This document shows, piece by piece, positions 53,853 through 64,000 of a stretch of DNA of 64,000 nt. The translations under genes were made by a program, and so were the position numbers. Position 1 is the stretch's first letter, and the number at the start of each line of letters is the position of its first letter. Origin of the DNA: Aphanomyces cochlioides (taxonomy: Eukaryota; Oomycota; Saprolegniomycetes; Saprolegniales; Verrucalvaceae). The stretch spans positions 1,612,001 through 1,676,000 of the forward strand of contig JAHQRK010000016.1 in the NCBI GenBank assembly GCA_019828595.1, read 5' to 3'. The notes under the pieces are model-generated. The model ran no database searches. It was not told the origin of the DNA and worked only from the letters and a program-made list of their open reading frames with translations.

Positions 53853-56800
53853 ATGTCCAACGCGAACAGCTGTTCCGAGCTCCGTGTGACCAACACTCAC
53901 GGAGTCACCATCATTCCAGGTATTGTATCACCTCACCCACTTTCGTCGTCCAATCAGGATGGCGGAAGTGGTGTGAGTAATGTCGCTACACCTAACCCTA
54001 GGGCCGAAGTGGAGGTCGAGTTCGACCCCAACAGCGTCTCTGGAGACCAATCTGCGTCTCGCTCCCCCAGCGCTTCACCTGGTGCTCCACTCGCCGGAGT
54101 TCCAGGGGGGGTCAACCTCAGTGGGTCAGTGGTTGACCCCCAGACCACTGTCGTTAACTTGTCTAGCGAAGCCCTCACTCAGGAGGGCGAACCACTGGGG
54201 CCTTGTGCCTGTGGTGGCTGCTTCCCTGGACTCCAATTGGAGTCGATCCCCAGTGAAGGCGGCGAGAAAACGGGGTCCATGCCAGCCCTAGAGGCTACGA
54301 GGGCCCCCCCTATGGGCACACCCTGCGGTTCTGTCTACTTCCCCCCAGGGGCCTCTTCGGAGGGGCGGGGGCGGTATCCCGATTTGGGTTCTCGCCGGAG
54401 CAATGGTGTACCCCAGTCACCGTGCTGCGGGGATGGCATGGATTCCCCTTCTACCCCTGTCACTGGGGGTCTGGCCCCGGCCTTTCTCGTGACCAATGGG
54501 ACTGAGCCAGCAGCCACCAACCGCGTCGCCCCCTGTGCTGAGCCTCCTAGAACGGGAGAGGAAGAAGAAAAATCTCAAGAGGACGTGGATATGGTCTCTG
54601 GAGACGCCGAGGGGAAGGATTCTACTGAAACCGAGGCCTTAACCGACGAGGGAAATACTCAAATTCACTCTGAGGTTGATGGGTCAGGCGACATTAACGG
54701 CCAAGCGAAGCCGTGTGATACTCCTGGAGAAGTTATTCAAGAGGAACAATCGACAAACAATGTCAATGACCAGTCAAATCAAGACATTGTCGACAAATCC
54801 GTTGCTCAAGGAAATGGCGCTGTTGACCCTCCTACCGCGGCAGACAAAATACAAGGCGATCAAGAGCAACAAAACGCTGAAAAGGCCAATCCATGGACGC
54901 AAAAGACTCCCGGTAAGGATTCAGCTTCGTCCAAGAAAGATTCCAAGCAAGGCAATGCTCCCAAAGGCGCAAAACACCGCAACACTGGTGCTCATGCTGT
55001 TGCCGATGACGATATTGCGCGATGCGAGGCCATGGCGGACACATTCTACAAAGACTCTGGTGACATGGACGCCTTCATTGAAAACATTTTGCTCACCCCC
55101 CAGTCCCAAGTGTACGAGCTCACAGTCAAGTTGGGCGAAGCCTACAAGGACTGGTCCGAAAAAGTCATCTGCGATCAATTTGTCAAGGAAAATCCTGGTT
55201 CGTTATGGGGCTCCAAATTTCCGAACATTTTGATCCACAAGAAGAACCCACAGACCATTGTGATCTCAAGTTACAACTTGTCTACGTGCGTGGAAATGGG
55301 AGGCACAACGTTTCGACTTGGTGGCAAAGACTTCCTGGTTCCCAAGTACTCGCGTTATGGCAACAACTACTACGTTACGTTCAACAAGGTCAGTCACCCT
55401 TCGATGGCCAAGGCGATTGTCAAGAAAATGGCTGCATTGACCAAGGCAGTGATAGCAGCATTCAACCCTACTGCTGGTCAGAACATCAAGTCGCCGCATT
55501 TGAGAGTCATTTTCAAGTCGCCTGCGCCTCCTGCAGTGTTGGTGCCAAAATCCGGCGACGCACTACGCGAAATCACCATTACGGATCCGTCGGGTCAGCC
55601 TTTTGTCGTCGTGTTTCAGCACAAGATCGCTGCTCTGAACAAGACATTGCCTCCGTCGATTGTTTCACGACGTGCAGAGGCCAAGGCTGAAAAAGCGAAG
55701 GCAAAAGCGGCCAAGGCAGCGGCAAAGTCTCCTCCGTCAGGAGAAAAAGAACCTGAACATGATGGAGACGATCATGATCAAGACCCTGGAACAAATGCGG
55801 AAGGCGAGGCCGACTCAACTGAGGCATCTGGAGATCGTCAAGATGAACAACCACAGCCAACAGCTCCTTCTCATGGCTCTGATGTCGATATGTCTGGTGA
55901 CAGCGATCCCCCTAACAACAATGGACAAGACAAACAACAAGAAGATGTGGAAATGTCTACCAACGAATCGCCCGCTCTTGCTCCACCAAGTGAGCAGCCC
56001 AAGAACTCGCTGGACCTTCAATTGGTAACGGGCTACCGGTCTGGACCAGCTCCAAAACGTACTTTGCCTTCGTCCCCACGTTTGGATCCCCTGCCGACAT
56101 CCAACCGTTTTCATATCCTCGAAGAAGACGACGTGGAACTCTCGTTTGAAGACTTTGCAGTGCCTCGAATTATATTGGAAGATTCAAGTGCGCCACGCCC
56201 GAAAAAGACCAAAGGCAAAGCGAAGAAACAACGACTTAACAAGTCTGCTGCAGCCCACCTCGAATTGGCGAAGAAGATCATTCGAGACAAGAAAGTCGAA
56301 GGCAGTATCACCGAATGTCAACGCATTTTGCGAGATGATCCTCAGCTCGTTGCACATGCTATGTACGCACAAGATGAAGACCTCAGTTTGTTTCAGTCAC
56401 TTGTTGCAACCAAGACTATTGAGCGCAAGATGGCTTTGTTAAAAGCTCAAGGCAAGCCTCACAACTACAAACATCACGTCAACTTCATGGCTCAATACAA
56501 GATTCACCCGTCAGAAATCTTGGAAGAATTGACCACGGACATACCAGAGATCAAGCGCATCCTCTTTGCACTTGCTACGATTGACTTATTCCTCTCAAAT
56601 CGGGCCCCAGACCTCTACACAAACTCGGAGGCACTGACTGTTCTATTGAACCAAGAAGCAACAAGATTGCCTGACACCAACTGCTTGACGGACTGGTCGC
56701 TGTTTGCTTTGATCGAAAACTTCAGCGACAATCTCGAGAAGTTCACTTTGCCGGCTCCCGTCTTGTCGGCCATCTCGATGCTCAAAAGCATCACCAACAA

Positions 56801-56891
56801 TTACCACATCGACGAGCTCTGCAGCAAAGCTCACCACTCCATGAACGCCGACGAAATTGATCCCCTCGATTTGGAGGACGATCAACTCTAA
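53853..56891 (+). CDS. LINE ORF1 protein (1012 aa), copy I
   Basis: Open over the full length with the G/H/I-lineage residues; apparently the same protein as in H. ORF2 begins 78 nt downstream in the same frame. Confidence 0.84.
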   Translation: MSNANSCSELRVTNTHGVTIIPGIVSPHPLSSSNQDGGSGVSNVATPNPRAEVEVEFDPNSVSGDQSASRSPSASPGAPLAGVPGGVNLSGSVVDPQTTVVNLSSEALTQEGEPLGPCACGGCFPGLQLESIPSEGGEKTGSMPALEATRAPPMGTPCGSVYFPPGASSEGRGRYPDLGSRRSNGVPQSPCCGDGMDSPSTPVTGGLAPAFLVTNGTEPAATNRVAPCAEPPRTGEEEEKSQEDVDMVSGDAEGKDSTETEALTDEGNTQIHSEVDGSGDINGQAKPCDTPGEVIQEEQSTNNVNDQSNQDIVDKSVAQGNGAVDPPTAADKIQGDQEQQNAEKANPWTQKTPGKDSASSKKDSKQGNAPKGAKHRNTGAHAVADDDIARCEAMADTFYKDSGDMDAFIENILLTPQSQVYELTVKLGEAYKDWSEKVICDQFVKENPGSLWGSKFPNILIHKKNPQTIVISSYNLSTCVEMGGTTFRLGGKDFLVPKYSRYGNNYYVTFNKVSHPSMAKAIVKKMAALTKAVIAAFNPTAGQNIKSPHLRVIFKSPAPPAVLVPKSGDALREITITDPSGQPFVVVFQHKIAALNKTLPPSIVSRRAEAKAEKAKAKAAKAAAKSPPSGEKEPEHDGDDHDQDPGTNAEGEADSTEASGDRQDEQPQPTAPSHGSDVDMSGDSDPPNNNGQDKQQEDVEMSTNESPALAPPSEQPKNSLDLQLVTGYRSGPAPKRTLPSSPRLDPLPTSNRFHILEEDDVELSFEDFAVPRIILEDSSAPRPKKTKGKAKKQRLNKSAAAHLELAKKIIRDKKVEGSITECQRILRDDPQLVAHAMYAQDEDLSLFQSLVATKTIERKMALLKAQGKPHNYKHHVNFMAQYKIHPSEILEELTTDIPEIKRILFALATIDLFLSNRAPDLYTNSEALTVLLNQEATRLPDTNCLTDWSLFALIENFSDNLEKFTLPAPVLSAISMLKSITNNYHIDELCSKAHHSMNADEIDPLDLEDDQL

Positions 56892-56969
56892 GGCTTCTAT
56901 CTCCTGCTTCAATCCATTTCAACCTCCCCTCTGACCCCTCCATTCTACTCATTTTCATCTGTACTCGTG

Positions 56970-59900
56970 ATGATTGACAACAACTTCTCCGATGTCCCAA
57001 CTGAACTCGTGGACTGGGACCCACAAATCATCTCCCTCAACACCAATGGCTTCTCCAACAGTCATCGGTACATCCTCGACAAACTATCAAGTGTTCACGA
57101 CGTTTCCTTTATCCAAGAAACCCGTTTCCGCACGCCAAGTCTCCACGACCGTGTTGCGTTCCATTGGCAACGCATCACAAACCACGAAGGCTCTTTGTTC
57201 TTTGAAGAGCCTATTTACCCTGAAGTATCCACGTCGCCAGCCACTGGAGGTCTGGCTACGTTGATACATCCTCACTCTCCTTTGAAGAACGCCACTCAAG
57301 TCCCTCATGACAACCCAGTGCTTCGTGGTCGTTATCTACAAGTGCGATGTACTCTGGGTCCACTGACAGTCGTTCTCCACAATATCTATGCACCGGCAGC
57401 CTTCCAACAACGAGCAAGTTACTTCGAAGAATTGCCACGCGACTTTCCTCCACATGCGCTCCACATTGTTGGAGATTTCAACTGCACTCTCAACAAAGAT
57501 TTGGATTCGTTGAGACCCAGTACCTCCACCATGGCCGGCACCCTTCAACTGGAACAATGGATGCACAGTTTGTCTCTGGTGGATCTGTTTCGCCGTCAAA
57601 ACCCCGTGGCAAGAACCTTCACAAGTCCCACACTCACCAACCGACTTGACTACATCTTTTGTTCGTCCACCTTGGCGGGTCTTCGTCATTGGAAGGCGAC
57701 GCACATGCCACACGTTCCACAGGCTGACCACGTGGCTTGTCGTATCATCACAAAGCGTCAAACATTGCGCCATGGCTCTGGATCATGGAAAGCTCCAACT
57801 TGGCTACTTCGTCTACCACGAGCGGCCGAGATTGTTCATGGATGTCTGGATCAATTTTTGGACAAGTCTCCAACATTCCACAATATCTCCAAGGCCTACG
57901 ACATGCTGGTCAATGATATCCGCTTCCAACTCAAAGAATTCCATTCTCAACGATTGGAGAAACAACGTCTGCCGTTGAAGAAGTTAGCTGTCGAGATCGC
58001 TTTGCTTTTGCAAGTCCCCAACATGCGCCAAGATTCAGTGCTGGTGGATCGAGTGCGAGACCTTCAAAAGCAAATTCACGAGCTGCAAGATCGAGACAAG
58101 CAGTTTCGTCAAGACCAGGCGTTCCAACTTCACTTGTACAAAGCAGAGCGCTCGTCCAAGTTCCACTTCATGTCCCCTGTCCCTACCCCCTTGAAGAAGA
58201 CAGTCTTCAAAGAGTTGGTGGATGTCAATGGAAATGTTGTCTCCAATCAACAAGGCATGTCTGACGTCCTGGTCGACTACTACAAGGACTTGTTTGCAGC
58301 TCCCGAGGTGCAGCGATCTGGAGACGAAGTGTCGTCATTTCTGACCCCATTGACTCGACACAAGCAACTGCCAGAGCAAGCCCAGAAAGAGCTGTCGGCT
58401 CCCTTGCGCGCCAACGAGTTCTATCATGCTATTCGACACAGCAGTTCGAACTCAGCGCCAGGTCCCAACGCTCTGCCATTCGAAGTCCTCAAACTTGCAC
58501 CTCACAAGTGGTCGTTGGTATTGGAGCTGCTATTCACACACCAGCTCCATTCTCACCCTCGCTTGACTCCCATGCAACTTGTCAGTACGCTGGTGTTGCT
58601 GCACAAGAAAGGCCCCAAGTCACAAGCCAAGAACTATCGGCCCATTAGCCTACTCAACACGGATGTGAAAATCCTGACGAGTATTCTGGCTTATCGACTC
58701 CAGCGCCACATTCGACACATCATCCACCCGGACCAGCAAGGCTTTATCCGTCGAAGCAATATCCAAACCAATATTGCACGACTGGATGACATGCTGCACC
58801 ACATCAAACTACACAGTCCGTCCTCGATGGTGGCACTGCTTGACTTTGAGAAAGCTTTTGATCGCGTGGACCACGCGTACTTGCTCCGCGTCCTCCGTCA
58901 CTATGGCTTTCCCGAAACCTTTGTTGACATGGTTCGCGTACTGTACTCGGGCCACAAGTCTCGCATCTTGGTGAACGGCTTCTTGTCCAAGCCAGTTCAC
59001 ATCTCACGCGGTGTGTTGCAAGGTGATCCACTGTCGCCACTTCTGTTTGTGATCGCTTTGGAACCGATGTGCCAACTCCTACGGCAACACTCCAACTATG
59101 GCATCAAGTGTGGGGATCGCTACCACACTGGGAGTTACTTTGCCGACGACTCGCAACTCTATGCGGCAAATGAGACGTGCCTCCACCGGCAGCTTGCATT
59201 GGTTCAAACCTTTTGCGACAAGTCTGGTTTCCGACTCAACGTAGACAAGACCCAAATTCTGACCTACAGCCAGTTGAATGGGAACCTTGCCTCACTACAA
59301 GTTACTTCCGACAGTCCCGTGAAGGCTCTTGGTATCTTGGTTGCGCCCAATCTTTCTCCATTGGCACGTTTCAATTACGTGTTTGAGAAGTTTGTGGCTC
59401 GCTTGTCTTTGTGGCTCTACAAGGCTCGAACCATGGCCGGAAAAGTCACTATCCTGCACAGCATATGTCTGCCTGTGTTATGGTACCAACTGGCTTTTGT
59501 CCCTGCCGACAAAGACCTGGCCAAAAAGATCGACAAGGCCATGCTTCAATTTATGCATGGTGAAGAAATCAACCCATCCTCCTCTGTCCATGGCCTCCGT
59601 TTGATCAAAAAGGAGATCATATTCATGCCGAAGAAGTCCGGTGGCTTAGGCCTGCACCATGCACTTGCTTTATGGCAACAACACAACCGCTCTGTCATGA
59701 TCAGATGCATTCAAGCCATCACCACCCCACCCCGCAAGTCTGCCATGTCCGCCTGGATTACGCCGGGCTATACTCTCCTCGAGAAGGCTTTTCATCCATG
59801 GGGTTCCCCCGAGATCTCCTCTTGGCAAATGGCTCTTCTGCATTCATCAGACAACTGTACAAGAATCCCAATATCACTCCAATGTGGAAAGCCTTATTGA

Positions 59901-61012
59901 GTAGCTGGTTTGAATCCCGCTGGACTCCGTACGGCTGTCCAAATCACATCTCATCTTTGGATGTTCCCCTTTGGCACAACTCGTATCTGCCTGGACTCGA
60001 AGACCTATACGATCAGTGCTCTACATCGACGCAAGACCAAGCCAATGTATTGGCTTCGCTTCACATCACGAAGTTGTCGCATTTGTTGACTCCGTGTCAG
60101 CGAGTTTGGCCAGCTTCGATCTTGTTCGACAAAATCAACCGTGCCTGCCGCCAAGCCAATTTTGTCCCTCCAACGAAACAATGGATCTCAATCTTGGTGA
60201 CCAAGTTATCACGATTGTTTGAGATTGTTTCTGAAGAGGATGCTCCCGTGTTCCGCTTGCCGACGCCTAGCTCTGAATGGATGGAATGGCACTGGATGAT
60301 TCACCCTGACTCGAGTCCGATCTTGTTGGCGTTTGCGATTTCGAAATCGGCTAAGATCAGAGCTTCTCCAGCTGTCAGCTCGTCCATTCTTCCTACCAAG
60401 CATCTCAACCTGCCATCCAACTTTTACGAAGACCCCAAGCGCCTTACCCAACTTGCCGCCTTCCTCCACATTCTCCCTCGATATGGAGAGTTCATTTTCA
60501 AGACCCTTCTCCGCGCCAACGCCATGCAATATCTGTTTCAGTACCAAGACCCCAAGCCGACGTGTGTCTTCTGTCGTGTCAATGAGACGTACGAGCATTT
60601 CCTGTTCTCTTGTGGATATGGTCAATCTGTTTGGTATTTCTTCAAGGCGATCCAGCGACTGCTCGAGTGTTCCTTTCCGTCCACGTGTCTGGAAATGTTC
60701 TACGAGACGCCCAAGCCGTCCGATGGATACTACATCCGTGGCTATCTGAAGATCTGGCCGATTGTCCGAGCCTGCGTGTATTATCAAATATGGCTCCAAC
60801 GTGCCGATCGCACCTTTCGACCCGACATCACAGCGAAGAGTCCGATGGAAGTTGCCATTCATGCTGCCTCTTTGATCAAGCTACATCTACAACAGCTCCT
60901 GGTTGATCTCCCTCTCAAGAAGGGATACACCAAGGTATTCAATGTGCTCAAGCATCTATCTTCGGACCACTGGTTACGTCAACACATCATTCCTAACAGC
61001 GTCGTTTCATGA
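56970..61012 (+). pseudogene. LINE ORF2 with one frameshift at a C run, copy I
   Basis: Endonuclease (minus one Gly of GGDFN) and RT are complete. Five Cs instead of six at 59806-59810 shift the frame at about residue 946, and translation ends at 59900. The remainder, including the finger, is fully open in the other frame to TGA at 61010-61012. A 9-bp in-frame deletion turns FLQPDHIL into FLHIL. If the C run were a base-calling error, this ORF2 would be complete. Confidence 0.92.
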
Positions 61013-61158
61013 GTGAGCTAACGGCTCACTCACTTCATCTCCTGTCCAATGACCACTTTGCCATATTCTGTTTTCCAAGTTCTATTTATACAGTACGAGG
61101 CAAATTAGTAAGTCATTAGGGCCTTTGCTCAAAAATAAGGTTAATACAACTCATTTAA
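61013..61158 (+). other. 3' UTR of copy I (146 nt)
   Basis: Perfect 9-bp stop-codon hairpin with the loop changed to TAACG, intact 14-mer, terminus CTCATTTAA, followed by CCCACAAACTGCA. Confidence 0.8.
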
Positions 61159-64000
61159 CCCACAAACTGCATCTCGATGCCACTTTTTCTCCACTTTTGG
61201 TACCCACGTGCCACATGCATATCTCGACCCCATCGAGACACCCACTCGCCACGTCTGGCATGTTTGAAAGGTGTCATGCTCGTGTGGTGGACGACCAAGC
61301 ACCAACTTGGTCCGAAATCAACACGCGAGAGTCCCAAGCATACCCCACAAACTGCATCTCGATGCCACTTTTTCTCCACTTTTGGTACCCACGTGCCACA
61401 TGCATATCTCGACCCCATCGAGATACCCACTCGCCACGTCTGGCATGTTTGAAAGGTGTCATGCTCGTGTGGTGGACGACCAAGCACCAACTTGGTCCGA
61501 AATCAACACGCGAGAGTCCCAAGCATACCCCACAAACTGCATCTCGATGCCACTTTTTCTCCACTTTTGGTACCCACGTGCCACATGCATATCTCGACCC
61601 CATCGAGACACCCACTCGCCACGTCTGGCATGTTTGAAAGGTGTCATGCTCGTGTGGTGGACGACCAAGCACCAACTTGGTCCGAAATCAACACGCGAGA
61701 GTCCCAAGCATACCCCACAAACTGCATCTCGATGCCACTTTTTCTCCACTTTTGGTACCCACGTGCCACATGCATATCTCGACCCCATCGAGATACCCAC
61801 TCGCCACGTCTGGCATGTTTGAAAGGTGTCATGCTCGTGTGGTGGACGACCAAGCACCAACTTGGTCCGAAATCAACACGCGAGAGTCCCAAGCATACCC
61901 CACAAACTGCATCTCGATGCCACTTTTTCTCCACTTTTGGTACCCACGTGCCACATGCATATCTCGACCCCATCGAGACACCCACTCGCCACGTCTGGCA
62001 TGTTTGAAAGGTGTCATGCTCGTGTGGTGGACGACCAAGCACCAACTTGGTCCGAAATCAACACGCGAGAGTCCCAAGCATACCCCACAAACTGCATCTC
62101 GATGCCACTTTTTCTCCACTTTTGGTACCCACGTGCCACATGCATATCTCGACCCCATCGAGATACCCACTCGCCACGTCTGGCATGTTTGAAAGGTGTC
62201 ATGCTCGTGTGGTGGACGACCAAGCACCAACTTGGTCCGAAATCAACACGCGAGAGTCCCAAGCATACCCCACAAACTGCATCTCGATGCCACTTTTTCT
62301 CCACTTTTGGTACCCACGTGCCACATGCATATCTCGACCCCATCGAGATACCCACTCGCCACGTCTGGCATGTTTGAAAGGTGTCATGCTCGTGTGGTGG
62401 ACGACCAAGCACCAACTTGGTCCGAAATCAACACGCGAGAGTCCCAAGCATACCCCACAAACTGCATCTCGATGCCACTTTTTCTCCACTTTTGGTACCC
62501 ACGTGCCACATGCATATCTCGACCCCATCGAGATACCCACTCGCCACGTCTGGCATGTTTGAAAGGTGTCATGCTCGTGTGGTGGACGACCAAGCACCAA
62601 CTTGGTCCGAAATCAACACGCGAGAGTCCCAAGCATACCCCACAAACTGCATCTCGATGCCACTTTTTCTCCACTTTTGGTACCCACGTGCCACATGCAT
62701 ATCTCGACCCCATCGAGATACCCACTCGCCACGTCTGGCATGTTTGAAAGGTGTCATGCTCGTGTGGTGGACGACCAAGCACCAACTTGGTCCGAAATCA
62801 ACACGCGAGAGTCCAAGCATACCCCACAAACTGCATCTCGATGCCACTTTTTCTCCACTTTTGGTACCCACGTGCCACATGCATATCTCGACCCCATCGA
62901 GATACCCACTCGCCACGTCTGGCATGTTTGAAAGGTGTCATGCTCGTGTGGTGGACGACCAAGCACCAACTTGGTCCGAAATCAACACGCGAGAGTCCCA
63001 AGCATACCCCACAAACTGCATCTCGATGCCACTTTTTCTCCACTTTTGGTACCCACGTGCCACATGCATATCTCGACCCCATCGAGATACCCACTCGCCA
63101 CGTCTGGCATGTTTGAAAGGTGTCATGCTCGTGTGGTGGACGACCAAGCACCAACTTGGTCCGAAATCAACACGCGAGAGTCCCAAGCATACCCCACAAA
63201 CTGCATCTCGATGCCACTTTTTCTCCACTTTTGGTACCCACGTGCCACATGCATATCTCGACCCCATCGAGATACCCACTCGCCACGTCTGGCATGTTTG
63301 AAAGGTGTCATGCTCGTGTGGTGGACGACCAAGCACCAACTTGGTCCGAAATCAACACGCGAGAGTCCCAAGCATACCCCACAAACTGCATCTCGATGCC
63401 ACTTTTTCTCCACTTTTGGTACCCACGTGCCACATGCATATCTCGACCCCATCGAGATACCCACTCGCCACGTCTGGCATGTTTGAAAGGTGTCATGCTC
63501 GTGTGGTGGACGACCAAGCACCAACTTGGTCCGAAATCAACACGCGAGAGTCCCAAGCATACCCCACAAACTGCATCTCGATGCCACTTTTTCTCCACTT
63601 TTGGTACCCACGTGCCACATGCATATCTCGACCCCATCGAGATACCCACTCGCCACGTCTGGCATGTTTGAAAGGTGTCATGCTCGTGTGGTGGACGACC
63701 AAGCACCAACTTGGTCCGAAATCAACACGTGAGAGTCCCAAGCATACCCCACAAACTGCATCTCGATGCCACTTTTTCTCCACTTTTGGTACCCACGTGC
63801 CACATGCATATCTCGACCCCATCGAGATACCCACTCGCCACGTCTGGCATGTTTGAAAGGTGTCATGCTCGTGTGGTGGACGACCAAGCACCAACTTGGT
63901 CCGAAATCAACACGCGAGAGTCCCAAGCATACCCCACAAACTGCATCTCGATGCCACTTTTTCTCCACTTTTGGTACCCACGTGCCACATGCATATCTCG
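61159..64000. repeat. Satellite array S6 (about 15.4 monomers, continues past window)
   Basis: Homogeneous 185-bp monomers of the AAACTGC / AAGCACCAAC type, different from S1. The first six alternate GAGACACCC and GAGATACCC, a local 370-bp dimer pattern; all later units are GAGATACCC. One monomer is 184 bp (GAGAGTCCAAGC near 62812). One unit near 63729 has CACGTGAGAG. Confidence 0.97.

Larger units (their letters stand above)
53792..61158 (+). mobile_element. Full-length LINE copy I (7367 bp), single ORF2 frameshift
   Basis: Flanked by a 13-bp duplication CCCACAAACTGCA. The length difference from D is fully explained by a 3-bp, a 1-bp and a 9-bp deletion, all in ORF2. The 3' part resembles copy A and the antisense fragment (FFKAIQ, loop TAACG). 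The terminal satellite array follows directly. Confidence 0.96.

Noticed and set aside
61159..64000. Regular repeats as a possible CRISPR array.
   Set aside because: The whole 185-bp unit is repeated without unique spacers, the units are too long, and the context is eukaryotic.

Overview
The window is entirely repetitive eukaryotic DNA. It holds many copies of one non-LTR (LINE-type) retrotransposon family, about 7.38 kb when complete, set in a 185-bp tandem satellite. No ordinary host gene, tRNA or rRNA was found. The two-ORF element with an APE-type endonuclease, a reverse transcriptase and a C-terminal CCHC finger, plus the long satellite arrays, indicate a nuclear genome. The ORF2 motifs resemble L1/Tx1-like LINEs of stramenopiles such as oomycetes, but the host cannot be fixed from the sequence and that suggestion is low-confidence.

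Layout: copy A (1-3770, 5' end outside the window); satellite S1 (3771-5842); a rearranged nest (5843-21585) made of an ORF2 fragment X, an antisense 3' fragment inserted in X with a 15-bp target-site duplication, two tandem 5' partial copies B and C, full-length copy D (13209-20588), and an inverted, internally deleted fragment; then full-length copies E (21586-28964), F (29469-36847), G (38091-45464), H (46032-53409) and I (53792-61158), separated by short satellite blocks S2-S5; and a terminal array S6 (61159-64000, continuing past the window).

A complete element has a 61-nt 5' UTR without ATG, ORF1 (1012 aa, probable nucleic-acid-binding protein), a 78-nt pyrimidine-rich spacer, ORF2 (1351 aa, endonuclease + RT + zinc finger), and a 146-nt 3' UTR ending ...CTCATTTAA with no poly(A) tail. 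D and E keep both ORFs open. F, H and I keep ORF1 but have a broken ORF2. A's visible ORF2 is broken, and in G both ORFs are broken. D carries a Phe-to-Ile change in a conserved RT motif, so E is the best candidate for an autonomous copy.

The most notable points are these. Insertions recur at one site in the satellite monomer, with 12-13 bp duplications. The two element ends share an exact 14-nt inverted complement. ORF1 and ORF2 lie in one frame separated by a single stop codon. A hairpin overlaps the ORF2 stop. Shared junctions, and spacers differing by whole monomers, show that the array grew by unequal recombination between LINE copies as well as by retrotransposition.
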